Shown here piece by piece: positions 47,640-58,999 of a stretch of 64,000 nucleotides of DNA. The stretch is from Dichetophora obliterata (taxonomy: Eukaryota; Arthropoda; Insecta; Diptera; Sciomyzidae). The notes below the pieces were generated by a model, which was not told the DNA's origin, did not search any database, and worked only from the letters and a program-made list of their open reading frames with translations. How positions within the stretch are numbered: position 1 is the stretch's first letter; every line of letters starts with the position of its first letter. The stretch lies in contig OY986439.1 in assembly GCA_963920525.1 (NCBI GenBank), positions 28,034,819 through 28,098,818 of the forward strand, read 5' to 3'. The position numbers and the translations under genes are program-made.

Positions 47640-48910
47640 AATGTACATCTTATGCATTTTTTGGTTAGTTCTAAATGTCACCAATTTTTTACATAATAAG
47701 CTACAGTTTCAATAATATACCATATATTGAAATCACTCACTGATTTTACGATGCTGTGTTCCAATTCAAGCGGGACTAGTCACCTTAAATTGCATGAGCT
47801 TTCTAGGCAGATATCCCACTGTGCGTTGTTACAGAACAAAAATTTATCAAGGGATCTGTCTAGATTTCTTAATTAAAAACTACTTAAATTGTATTTTTAA
47901 TTACTTCATTAAATTTCAAAAAATTTTTTATAATTTTCCTTCAATAAAAGCGATATAAATAACAGAAGAACAATCTATTTTTCACATAAAACTGTAGACA
48001 GATTAAAAGTTAATAGTTTGGGTGATTGAGAACCTAACATAAATTGGATTGTAAAAATCGCGCTACTAATTCACATTCTCAAACTTGGTTTTAGTGCAGT
48101 TTTATTTATTGGTTTTTAATAGTAGCTTATATCATTTGTCTCTGCACAAAAGCCATTACTGCGGACTAAATAAAAATCAAAGCACTTAAAGATTTTTTTT
48201 TCTAATTGAAAAATAAAAAAAAATCGGGTGGGTATGTAATCAAAGTTTTTTTTTATTTATGTAAATATTATTAAGAATATTTGAATTTGAAAATTTTGAA
48301 TTTGAATATTATTTAGATTTTAACAAAATATAGTTTTAACTAGATAGCAGGTGTATAGTTTAAGTCATTGATATCAAATCAAAAGAATTGCTTTCTTGCA
48401 TTTGCAAAAGTTTAGATCTGGTAAGCGGACAGAGGCATTTGGCGGAGAGGTTGACAAGCCTTTGCACTTACAAGAAACTACGATCTTCTGCTAAAAATTC
48501 AGCATTAACTCAATTCAGCAGGCCATTCCACTTTTCTCCGACATTAGAGATAACAACGCGAAATATTAATCCCGAATCTCTTAATTATTCCTGATGAGTT
48601 TAATTATAATTTTCGTGATTTTACGTTTACAAAAAGATTTTTCGACCTTTACCATAAACGCAAATGAAATATGACCATTTAAGGATTAATTGTTTTGGAA
48701 ATTTAAAATGATATTATTGTTTAAAAATATAGCACTGTCAAGTATTAAACCTTTATTTTTGACCTAAATTTTAACTGTTGTTTCAGATCGGCAAAAAATC
48801 GGTCCAAAAATAACGATCATTTGTTGACATTTTTTTAAATCAAGCCCTAATTAAAAATGTGCCCTTAAAAAGACCTTACTTTCTTAAAAAGAAGGAACAT
48901 TTTTTTTATT
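47640..48910. other. Unrecognised stretch
   Basis: No coding sequence or transposon end is recognised. A small inverted repeat (CCTAACTCA/TGAGTTAGG) lies just upstream at 47279-47347. Confidence 0.3.
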
Positions 48911-48916
48911 ATGATA

Positions 48917-50184
48917 TCCATAGTAATAAAACTCATTTTCTGTTTGTTTGTTTGTTTGTTTGTTTGTTTGTTTGACCTTTATACAAATCTAAACGGCTCA
49001 ACGGATTTTGCTCGAACTAGGTATACATATTAAGTGCATCCCAACTTAAAATGCTACATACTTAGCTTTTGCCACGCCCCCTCTGAAATATTTCAACTAA
49101 CGGCAATTTTGTGATCATAAAACTTTTTACGATCGAAAATTTTTGTGTGTTAAATTTTAAAAAATTTCTGCTATTTTGACATCAAAAACATTCACATATC
49201 TTCAAAATTGGAGAAATTTTCAGTACAACGACTTTTTCATAAAACATTGTTGCCTAAGAATGAGAAAAAAACGACATGAAAATCAAAGTTTGGTCTTTCG
49301 ATGCAAATATCTCCGCTGTCCATTAATATATTTCATTCAAATTTTTTTTGTTCAAAATTTCAACAAAATCACTTTACAAAAATAGGTTTAACTGTACTGT
49401 TAAGTCAGTGTATATATGTTTTATGATTATGTCAAAAAAGGTCCAAAATATTGACTTTTTACTCAAAAAATGACTCAAAAATTGTTGTTGTTGTAAAAAT
49501 GAAATCAATTAAAAATTGCACATCTGGCTACCTTTCATATGACATAGCATTTTTATGCAAAAATTCTTCTAGCTAAGCGCAAAAATTATTTTACTATTTT
49601 TGTCATCAAAACATCGAGGGTACCCCTTTGATTTTTTTCGCGAAATTTATTTTTTCCAAAATGTTGTTTTTATATTTTTTACAAAAAAGTCAAGTCTCAA
49701 AAATAATTTATGTGAAAAAATTACCCCAATATCTCTTTCCAATCAAAAGTTCTGGCTTAAAATCTATTTTTTCATACCAGACTTTTAATAAAACTGAGTT
49801 TTGTTTTCAAATACTCTATATAATTTGAGCGTCCTCATATTTATCTCTGAGAATGAAGTTGTGTGTCTAGAGTAATTATAAAATCTTCCTTAAATTTGAA
49901 AAAAATTGAAACACGGTTTCAATATTTTAGAAATGTCGGTAACTGTTACTCAATTTAGTTCTTTTCGCACACAGCGCAAACTTGCAGCAAATAACATAAT
50001 GGCACCAAAGAGGATAAGTTTTTGAGCTTGGTAAATTTTCTAACTAATATTTTTATAGTGGTCTCAAACTTAAATTCAACACGTTTTTACAAAATTCCAA
50101 AATTTACAAAAACATTTAATCGAAAAGTGTATATTAAAATGTTTATATAAATGACTCTCGAGTAACACCGGGTATATCAGCTAG
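48917..50184 (+). mobile_element. Non-autonomous Helitron
   Basis: It starts TCCATAGTAATAAAACTCAT after an A and ends GGGTATATCAGCTAG before a T, as expected for rolling-circle elements inserting between A and T (5' TC, 3' CTAG). A small stem (ACTC/GAGT) sits about 20 bases before the end. A GTTT repeat at 48932-48965 precedes AAATCTAAACGGCTCAACGG, typical of insect Helitron 5' ends. There is no Rep/helicase gene. No inverted repeats or target duplication are seen, in keeping with the class. Confidence 0.75.
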
Positions 50185-50652
50185 TGGAGAATAAAATTAA
50201 AGTACGAGTGTACACTAGAGTATATTGACTTGCAGAAGAAAAAATCTGACACCCGATTTCGGTACCAAAATTAAAAAGTAAACAAGAAATGTATTCGATT
50301 GGTATGCTTTTTTTTTTGTCTGAACCTCATTTGTCTGAAAGCTTATCAATCTTTTTCTTGGATGTAAGAACATAGCACATGCAAATTTCATCCCATTTGA
50401 CAAACGCTCTATAGTATGGATATTTCAGGGTTTTTTCGAAAAGAATCTGCTGGTTTTTTAATTCTAACTATATTTTCTTGCTTTTTTATGACATGTTTGG
50501 GTTTATTTTTACTCTATGCAAAAGTACATTTTAGAACTGTTAGTGTTAACAAATTAAGAACAATTAAGTTTTTATAGATCCAGTAAAGGACTAAAAATTG
50601 CTTTTTGTTTCGAATTTCAGCCTTTATTAACGACCCTCAAACATCGAAAACA

Positions 50653-50885
50653 TTATTCCTTTTCTTCATTCTGCAGAAGCAGCAGCAACTGACGACTCTG
50701 AGACGAGCTTGACATGCCTTTCAGACTCCTGAAAATGCCAAGGTATCTGTCTAATTTCGACATTGGCCATTCACCAGAAATGTTCTTTACAGGATCTAAA
50801 AAAAGTAACTCTTTGGCATTCAGCTCAAATATAATTCTAAAAAAACTATTTTTTTGTTGCTTTCTTTGGGCTCTAGGTCCAATTA
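50653..50885 (-). other. Unrecognised frame with downstream AATAAA
   Basis: The minus-strand frame reads LFLDPVKNISGEWPMSKLDR and SLKGMSSSSQSRQLLLLLQN, then stops at 50653. An AATAAA lies about 25 bases past the stop, and an acceptor-like CCTAG lies at about 50877. It could be a last exon of a small gene or transposon protein; I do not recognise it. The putative acceptor falls inside a GGTCCAATTATAA inverted repeat (50877-50936), which argues for caution. Confidence 0.22.
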
Positions 50886-51101
50886 TAAGCAAAATTTTTT
50901 TTGTTATAAATGATGTTTGTTATTATAATTGGACCTTGAACGCGAAGAAAGTAACAAATTAATTCAGAGGTCAACTAAAATCGAAATCAAGATTATATAT
51001 TTCTAGAATTAAAAAAAACAATATAAAAAAGTATGCCAATCCAATGAACCCGAGTAAAAATATAAACTTTTTTGCAAGGTTATGATTTTTTATGAGCTTT
51101 A

Positions 51102-51568
51102 CTTACTTACTTACTTTACTTAGTTGGCGCTACAACCGTATGTCGGTCTTGGCCTCATCTAAGAATTTGCGCCAGCCATTTCTGTCTTTCGCTTGCTGGC
51201 GCTAGTTGGAAATACCAAGCTTCGTCAAGTTGTCCTCTACTTGATCTTTCCAAAGAAGATGCGGTCGTCCTCTTCTGCGTTGACCGCCGCTGGGTACCGA
51301 ATCGAATGTTTTCTTCACTGGAGCATAGTCTTTCATGCGCTGAACATGACCAAGCCAGCGAAGCCGCTCGATTTTAATGCGCTTGACTATGTCGATGTCA
51401 GCGTACAGCTCATACAGTTCATCATTCCACCGTATTCGGTACTCGCCATTGACGCAGATTGGTCCGTAGATCTTACGAAGAATCTTTCTCTCGAATGCTC
51501 CTAAAGTATTTTTATCTAAACTGCTCAGCGTACAGGTTTGTGATGCATAAAGTAGGACGGGCATGAGC
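51102..51568 (-). pseudogene. 5'-truncated RTE retrotransposon copy
   Basis: The minus strand encodes LLYASQTCTLSSLDKNTLGA, FERKILRKIYGP, RIRWNDELYELY, RLRWLGHVQRM, RRRGRPHLLWKDQVEDNL and LGISNWRQ. This is the C-terminal region of an RTE polyprotein after the reverse transcriptase. It ends in an (AAGT)n tail on the minus strand. A 13-bp duplication, TTTATGAGCTTTA, flanks it (51089-51101, 51569-51581), showing a target-primed insertion that began truncated. The reading frame is nearly intact, so it is fairly young. Confidence 0.85.
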
Positions 51569-51889
51569 TTTATGAGCTTTAGGTGAAGTAATTTTATGTA
51601 AGAAAGCAACACCAACAACAACAGCTCTGTACAAAGTCAATCATATAGCAGACTAGACAGCCTGTTTTGGAAATAGCTACATTTATTCTTCAGTAGTCTT
51701 GAGTGATTCAGCTGTTACCAACCCACTGTTTACGTTTCATATAATTCTAGACATATGTGTTAATAAACTCATCTGAAACATATGTTGCTGAAAACAAGTG
51801 GATCTTATATTTTTGTCAAGCCTTAAACTTTATTAGAGTTGTGTATGCACTAAAGTGGCTCCTCCTTCTTTTTCACGAAACCCCTCTTG

Positions 51890-52025
51890 GTTACTAGCTT
51901 TTTTTTAACTTTGGCCAAACAGCGTCCGAACAAGGCCTTAATTCAAAAATTTTTCTCAGCTGTACAAGGGTCATGCAAGGTTCGTTTGAAGGACTTTTTG
52001 GCCAAACAGCAGCCGAACAAGGGTC
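51890..52025. repeat. GGCCGAAC-family repeat, left part (interrupted)
   Basis: GGCCAAACAGCGTCCGAACA, CAAGGGTCATGCAAGG and a second GGCCAAACAGCAGCCGAACA match 56885-57010 in the same order. The LINE at 52031 interrupts the copy; its continuation is at 55586. Confidence 0.6.
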
Positions 52026-52039
52026 ATATTATAATGGTC

Positions 52040-52530
52040 ATACATAACGAAGGTCAGTGCTTCTCCGTTTCTAATGCTCCCATTCGCTCCAATGACAGTG
52101 GGACAACTCATGAATTTTTGTCATCAAAACCTATCTCACATATAAATAAACATAGCAATAAACATTCAGAAATAATTAAACCAATTATTGGATGAAATGA
52201 CTATGTTGGGGAAAACTTTGATGTTATAAAGCGCCGAAAGTGGTTTCATGTATCAAATTTAAGATCAACTACAACATATTAAGCGATTCAAGAATATGTG
52301 TCATCAAAAGCAAATATAGCTTCAACGAAAGTTTCCTGTTTTAGTTTAACTAAAAAAGATGTTTCGGACTCAAAATTTATAAGTTTAAAATAGCCATACC
52401 TGAAGTACTTGTAAGTTTGGTCTACAATTCAGATTTAAGGCCATCAGGGGTGCTTGTGAAACCTTTTTATGTTTCAAAAAACTATGTGCGCACCTAAAAA
52501 AACTATCTAATAATGTTAGTATTTTATCGA
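52040..52530 (+). pseudogene. LINE ORF1, 3' part
   Basis: In shifting frames it reads FDVIKRRKWFHVSNLRSTTT, AIQEYVSSKANI, VSCFSLTKKDVS and SGVLVKPFYVSKN, with a W-x-x-GV-like motif. This matches the C-terminal RNA-binding part of the gag-like ORF1 protein of Jockey/CR1-type LINEs. Multiple stops; the N-terminus and any zinc knuckles are missing. Confidence 0.5.
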
Positions 52531-52544
52531 ATAATGGCGGCATT

Positions 52545-55428
52545 TTGAGTCCTGTCAATAAATTTCTACAACTTTATTACCAAAATTCGGGTGGCCTCCG
52601 TACAAAGACCACTCAGTTTACTTTAAATATTATGGACTGTTCTTTCGATGTTATCGCTTTAACGGAGACTTGGTTAGATCAGAGCATCTATACATCTGAA
52701 TTCTTTGATGAAACGTTCGAGGTTTTTCACCGTGATCGATCATTGACATCAACTGGCTTAACAAGAGGTGGTGGTGTCTTAATTGCTATCCATGCAGTTT
52801 ATCGTTGTCAGCAGATATCATTGCTAAACACATCCGATCTCTTGGAACAAATATGCGTTCGTGTAGATTGACCTTGGCATGGTAATGGTTCTAACTATAT
52901 TAAAAGTATATATATATTTGTATCTTATATTCCACCTTGCTCTTCAAGTGAAGTTTATTCTATGCACTTTATTAATATTTTGAGCGTAATTGATAGGCTC
53001 AAAGATAATGAATTGAAAACCGATTGTATTGGGTGATTTCAACTTAAGTAGTGTAAATTGGACTTATTCTAAGGATGTTTTAAGTATGATTCCGAACTCG
53101 ATGTGCAACAATTTGAAAATCGATTTTTTAGACTCTATATATTCCTTGGGTCTGATTCAAATAAACTCTGTCACAAATAGCTTGAACAAAATCTTAAATC
53201 TTATTTTTATTGATAATGAGCTTAATGCCAATTGTGTTGAATCGGATTTACTTCTTTAAAATAATAGTTTTCATCATAAAGCACTTTTAATACAATTAGA
53301 AATTCTTATTAATGATATATCTGCCATAGAAGAAGATACTTTTGTTTTTGCATTTAAAAAAGCTGATTACACAGCGATATCTACATTTTTATCGAGTGTG
53401 GATTGGCGTCTGGGTTTTGGTGATATCTTGTCAGATAATTATGACTTTTTTATCGAAATTATAAATCAAGCATTTACTTGCTTTGTTCCTATTAAAAAGA
53501 TAAGGAAAAGTTCTAAGCCGGAGTGGTTCAATAAAAGCCTTTCAAAATTAAAAAACCGTATGAACAAATTGTTCAAAAAAAGTAAAATAAATATATCTTT
53601 TCGTCAAAACTATTTACAGGCGCGTAGTGAATACGCATCTCTCAAAGAATCGCTCTACAAATCTCACCTTAATAAGCCGGAGTCTGATATTAGAGAAAAT
53701 CCGAAGAACTTTTGGAATTTCTTGAATAAAAAAAGGAACACGAAGGGTTTCCCTAAAAATATGTTTTTTAACGAAAAACTGCAAGTAGCACTTCAGACGT
53801 CATAAATCTTTTTGCTGATTATTTTCAATCGAATTTTTTATTAGACGAGTGAGATGACGTGAACTGCCCTTTTTATTACAATGACAACCCTGTTATTGAT
53901 ATGGGTTCATTAGTTCTTTCTGATGATGATGTCTTACAAGATTTTCTCACTCTAGACATTAATAAAGGAACTGGTTCTGATAATATTCCCCCAATATTTC
54001 TAAAAAACTGCGCAGCTGTGCTAGCCCAGCCATTAGAGCTTTTATTTAATTTATCTTTAAAGACAGGGCAGCTTTTGAATATTTGGAAAGAATCCATTAT
54101 AGTCCCTATCCATAAGTCTGGCTCTAGGCAAAATATAGCGAACTATCGACCGATATCAAAATTGCCCTTGATCCCTAAATTATTTGAGTCAATTGTCAAA
54201 AAACACATTTATGCTAGAATTAAAAACCTCTATCTCTGAATTCCAACACGGTTTTGTTAGTGGTAAATCTACTTCTACAAACCTAACACTGTTCTCTCAC
54301 TTCATTAAAAATGAAATGGAAAAAGGCAATCAAATTGACGTCATTTTTACTGATATCGCCAAAGCCTTTGATTGAGTTCAGCACTCCATTATGGTTAAAA
54401 AACTTTTCCTATTGGGGTTTCATACCTCTTTGGTATCCTGGCTGAGGAATTACCTTTATGATAGATATCAAGTTGTCCGTATTGGTAACTGCTACTCAAA
54501 ATCTATTACCAACCATTCTGGTGTGCCCAAGGAAGCCACCTTGGACCTCTATTGTTTGTCTTGTTCATCAACGATCTCCCAAACTTTTTACAGCATACTA
54601 ACTGTTTGATGTATGCTGATGATGTTAAACTGTTTAATTCGGTTTCTTCACCTTCCGACCATCGACTTCTTCAAATTGATTTAAACAATATGATTAAATG
54701 GTGTTCAGTTAATAGACTTTATTTAAATGTTGCCAAATGCAACATTATGTCTTTTTATATGAAAAAAGAACCAAATTTTTTTAATTTCTCAATCGCAAAT
54801 AGTGGTCTTTCACGTGCCGAGTCTACATCTGATCTGGGAATTCTATTTGATAGAAAAATTTCTTTTTCCAACCATTACGATTGCATAATTACTAAGGCTA
54901 ATGCAATGATGGGTTTTTTGAGGCGTAATTCGAAGGATTTTAAGGATCCATATACCCTTAGAACGTTATTTTTATCTTTAGTAAGGTTTATCTTGGAATA
55001 TGGATGTGTGATCTGGTATCCATATTACGAGGTAGATTCTTTGCGATTGGAAAGAATACAAAAACGTTTCACTCGTTACATAATGTTTAAATTAAATTGG
55101 AATATTATGCCAACGTACGTATCCAGGTGTGCTCTTCTAGGTTTTAATACCTTAGCCTCCAGACGTAAATTTTTTCTTGTTATTTTTGTTCACGATATAA
55201 TTATGCCACATATAGACTGCGCGCCACTCCTCTCTCTTTTAAGAATATATGCGCCTGAGAGATATTTTAGGCAAAGAGATTTTGTTTTACATTCCGTATC
55301 ATAGGACAAACTATGGCCGTAATGATCCTATTAATAATATGTGCTTAGCGTTCAATTCCATAAGTGCTCAAATAGATCTCACTCTGAATAGACAAACTTT
55401 TAAACAAAATTTATTAAGAATTGTTTAA
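52545..55428 (+). pseudogene. LINE ORF2: endonuclease and reverse transcriptase, broken
   Basis: Endonuclease: YQNSGGLRTKT, ALTETWL, DRS and GDFNLSSVNW, up to about 53250. Reverse transcriptase: KGTGSDNIPPIFLKN (53970), RPISKLP (54150), FQHGFVSGKST (54240), VIFTDIAKAFD (motif A, 54345), HSGVPKE (54520), MYADDVKLF (motif C, 54612) and LGILFDRKISF (54840). A C-terminal RTNYGRNDP...QNLLRIV ends at TAA 55426-55428. Stops at about 52869, 53257, 53848 and 54373 and frame changes near 53020, 53800, 54235, 54535 and 55295 inactivate it. The catalytic aspartates are still present. The D to stop changes are mostly TGA where TGG or TGC is expected. Confidence 0.85.
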
Positions 55429-55585
55429 AATGAATTTATAAAAGTGTAATATTCTTTAATATAATTATGTTTACATTTTATTAGTTTTATATCATATTGT
55501 TTTTATAATTTATATGTTATTACTCAAACTGTTAAACGATTGTTGATAGTTAAAATAGAAATAAATAAATAAATAAATAAATATT

Positions 55586-56325
55586 CCGAGGCCATTTTGA
55601 AATAATCTCGGCTGCACAAAGGGCATACAGCGGCCCTACATCGGCCAAGCAGTGATTACTCTTAAATAAAAATGAACAGCTTTTCAAAGAAAACTGGAAC
55701 GCCATGCTGTAATAAATTAATTATATAGAGCCATAATCGCCAAAAAGTGTAAGCGACACAAATAAAATTTTAAAGGAGAAGAAATTTTCCAGATTTTAAA
55801 ATCCAAACTAATCGGTTGAAAAAACGCAAATCAATATAAAATAAATACATTTATTTACTGCCTTCCCAGGCAATTTACTTCATTTATTGATATTTTATTA
55901 GATCAACATTTATTTTATTTCAATTTCAAAGAATCACAAAAACATTAAAAAAAACAAAAATAAATGCATGCACAAACACAACTCTTTTGAAAGCAAATGC
56001 AGTTAGCATCACAGAGTGGAGGACGTGTTTTTATTTGCGCGTTTATAAGGGGTATAAATTTGAAAATCAACGATAGTGGCTTTTGTTTTTATTATACATT
56101 TACATACATTTCTTGGTGTTTAAACATGTCGGTAAATTTGAAATTTTTACATATGAGGACACTTTTGAAAGATACATGTAACGTAAATTAGGCGCTGTAA
56201 GGCCGTTATTTGACCCAACTTTTTGCTGCTAGGCTTTTTTGATTATTTTTAGGCCATTATTGACCCTTGTACGACCGTCCGGCCTATGTTCGACCGCTGT
56301 TCGCCCGCTAATATTTTCACTCGGG
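55586..56325. repeat. GGCCGAAC-family repeat, right part
   Basis: 55586-55680 (GAGGCCATTTTGAAATAATC, CATACAGCGGCCCTAC, GGCCAAGCAGTGATTACTCT, AACAGCTTTT) matches 57020-57105, the continuation of the copy interrupted at 52026. At 56255-56325 an inverted end (GGCCTATGTTCGACCGCTG, GCTAATATTTTCACTCGGGA) matches the right edge of the palindrome at 57254-57632. The region between is unrecognised. Confidence 0.5.
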
Positions 56326-56333
56326 ATTTCTTA

Positions 56334-56646
56334 CACTCAGAAAAAAAAACTAACAGTGAAACTGTTAAATCCCATCCAACAGATGAGTTTTTTAAAATTA
56401 ACAGTCTGGACTGTTGATAAAATAACTGTTTTACTCAATTTTCAATTGAATTTTTAATTGTCCTGCACTAGGATGGCTGATATCAATACATATTCACATT
56501 AAAGAAAAGAAAATTTAGTTAGGAATTGAGTAAAATAGTTATTTTATTGACAGTCCAGACTGTTTATTTGAAAAAACTCATCTGTTGGATGAGATTTAAC
56601 AGTTTTCACTGTTAATCTCGATAATAATTTTCGATACACTCTAGTG
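56334..56646. mobile_element. MITE with ~130-bp inverted arms, TA target
   Basis: The left end CACTCAGAAAAAAAAACTAA lies after TA (56332-56333); the right end CACTCTAGTG lies before TA (56647-56648). Inside, AACAGTGAAACTGTTAAATC, CAACAGATGAGTTTTTT and AACAGTCTGGACTGTT recur in exact inverted order, giving a long stem. It sits against the CGGGATT edge of the GGCCGAAC repeat. The left terminus equals that of the element at 2453. Confidence 0.6.
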
Positions 56647-56884
56647 TACTGTTCATAGTGGCTCACCGCCTTTGAACAAAAAGCTTGCCAAGTCCGCCCT
56701 TCATTTCAAAGCTTATGTTGAGAGGATTTTAGTGCCATACAAATTTTGCTTACTTGGACCCAAAATGGTCTTTTTTGTAAAACTTCATTAGATTTAAGTG
56801 ATGAAATTTGATATGAAGAATCTCCTGACCCAGGAATAGAATAAAGGATTTCATTAAGCTCAGAGAATCCCAAATAAAAATAAT

Positions 56885-57110
56885 TTTTTTTTTATAAAGC
56901 CAAACAGCGGTCGAACAAGGCCTAACTTTAAATCTTTTTCTCAAGGGTCTGTGCAAGGGTCGTTTGCAGGACTTTTTGGGCAAACAGCGGCCGTACAAGG
57001 GTCGTACAGCGGTGGTAAAGAGGCCGTTTTTAAATAATATCGGCTGTAAAATGATCGTACAACGGCCAGGCAAGCAGTGATTATTCTACAATGTAAATAA
57101 ACAGCTTTTT
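56885..57110. repeat. GGCCGAAC-family repeat, uninterrupted copy
   Basis: GCCAAACAGCGGTCGAACA, CAAGGGTCTGTGCAAGGGTC, AAACAGCGGCCGTACAAGGG and GGCCAGGCAAGCAGTGATTA follow one another without a LINE. It is the reference showing that 51890-52025 and 55586-55680 were once adjacent. Confidence 0.6.
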
Positions 57111-57253
57111 TAACTAACATAAAACACCAAAAAAAAAATTATTTTGCGCCACACACAAGTGGCGATACTATCTATGTCAGCATCGCCGAGTGAGGCTTGC
57201 TTTTGTTGTTGCCCATTTATACATTTGCTGTTTGTATTGTAATATGATTATAT

Positions 57254-57632
57254 AAATATAATCCCGAATAAAAATATTAGCGGCCGAACAGCGGTCGAAC
57301 ATGGGCCCAACGTCCATACAAGTATCTATCATGGCTTAAAAATAATAATAAAAGAAAGTTGGGTTGAACAACGGCCGTACAAGGCCTAAATTAAGTTTTA
57401 CGGCCACTGTACGCCCATTGAACGCCATCAAATTTTTATTCATAAGATCTTGGAAAAATTTGATGGCGTTCAATGGGCGTACAGTGGCCGTAAAACTTAA
57501 TTTAGGCCTTGTACGGCCGATGTTCAACCCAACTTTCTTTTATTATTATCTTTTAGCTATGATCTACGTTGGTCCCATGTTCGACCGCTGTTCCATGTTC
57601 GACCGCTAATATTTTTATTCGGGATTATATTT
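57254..57632. repeat. 379-bp near-perfect palindrome (GGCCGAAC family)
   Basis: The outer end AAATATAATCCCGAATAAAA and its inverse close the structure. Inside, GCGGCCGAACAGCGGTCGA pairs with the right arm except for a small insertion there (a repeated TTCCATGTTCGACCGC). The central arms (GTTGGGTTGAACAACGGCCG..., TTTGATGGCGTTCAATGGGC) are almost exact with a loop of about 18 bases near 57445. Paired open frames on both strands (57336-57527, 57364-57609) exist only because of the symmetry. Confidence 0.8.
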
Positions 57633-57639
57633 AAAACGA

Positions 57640-58990
57640 AGGAGGAAAGTAAGGAAGGTAGGACGGCAGTATGTTTCCCTTGATATTAAAAAACAGCCAT
57701 TTGAGATTTTAGCCGTGTTTGAAAATATTTAAGTTCTTGAAATTTCCTAGTAATTTACAAAAACATCACTTTAAAAAAATAAATTTTAAAGATATCAATG
57801 AAAGAAGTGTGACTTTTATAATGTTATGGATTAGTTATTTTCATCACAAGAGATCATACAAAATTTGAGCCATGATCTAAAAAAATTTAAAAAAAGTCAG
57901 GTTTTATTAGGTTACAGAAGCGGCTGGTCTCTAAACTTGCCCACTTAGACCAGGTGATTGCTCCACTGAGATATCACTTACATGACAAAAAAAAAATTGC
58001 AATACTTCATAATTAATTTTGCTTACAGCTAGAAAATTTATTCCCACAATAAAAAATAAAAATCTTGGCATAATTAATTATAAGATAAGCTCTGTGAAAA
58101 ACCTAAAATGCACAGCTAATAATTTACTAAAGCAAACAAAATAGAATATACGAAAAAAAAAGAAATGTACTATTTAATTTTAATCGTACTGTGAAAATTT
58201 GTAGCACATAAAAAATTCTTAAAAAAAAACAAAGAGAAAAAAATTAAATGCTATTAACAACTATGATGATTTATAGCGTGCAATAAAGCAGCAGTTGCAA
58301 AAATTTAGAAAAAAAACAACGATTTAAACTTCAATTCAAGTTGCACAAAATACACAACAGTTAGTGCAGTTATTAAATACTTGCAGGCATTTCAATATAA
58401 AATTTGTCCCATAAAAGCTATGACGTTTGCAAGCATCATTTATCAAAGTGTAAGGTACAGAGGAAAATCTAAAAGAAATCACGTCATTTTCGCATTTTTT
58501 AAATCTCACTTAATTTGTACTAATTATAACATAATCGGCACGGCTTAAGTGTGAATTAAGTATTTGCGAAAATTATTGGCAATTAGTTAAGAAGAGCATA
58601 GCAATTTAATTAAAAACTTTTCTATAATGAAATACAATAGCAATAATATACAATATATTGCAAAAACTCTTTTAGAAAAATTTTGGGGCATCTGCCGTGG
58701 CTAGGAAAAAGCTACTAAAATGGAACGTTATTAAACGCAAAATATAAGATTATTCTATATAAATTAAATACTATAAAAATTTTGGAGTAAAAGCTTGAAT
58801 TTTTTGTAAAAGATTTGCTTGAAACAACTACATATCTGTAATATAATTAAGAAGGAATTTTGTGCTTATAGGCATTTCCCAGATAATAATATATAATATA
58901 TAAAAGATAATAAAATAATATATGATTTTTTTATGACTCACTTTATTCTTTTTAATTATAGTCCTGTTTTAGATACTATGGTAAAAATAA
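57640..58990. other. AT-rich non-coding stretch
   Basis: I see no gene, no transposon ends and only poly-A/T simple sequence. Confidence 0.4.
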
Positions 58991-58999
58991 TAGCAATAT

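Larger units (their letters stand above)
52031..55580 (+). mobile_element. Jockey/CR1-like LINE, nearly complete but broken
   Basis: It is flanked by ATATT (52026-52030, 55581-55585) and ends in a TAAA tandem tail (about 55558-55580), typical of target-primed LINE insertion. It holds the end of ORF1, all of ORF2 and a short 3' UTR. It lies inside an older GGCCGAAC-family repeat. The 5' end is truncated within ORF1. Confidence 0.8.

Noticed and set aside
51193..51504. 103-codon plus-strand frame
   Set aside because: It is antisense to the RTE C-terminal coding sequence on the minus strand.
57336..57609. Nearly identical open frames on both strands
   Set aside because: They are a consequence of the palindrome: the same sequence read from either arm.
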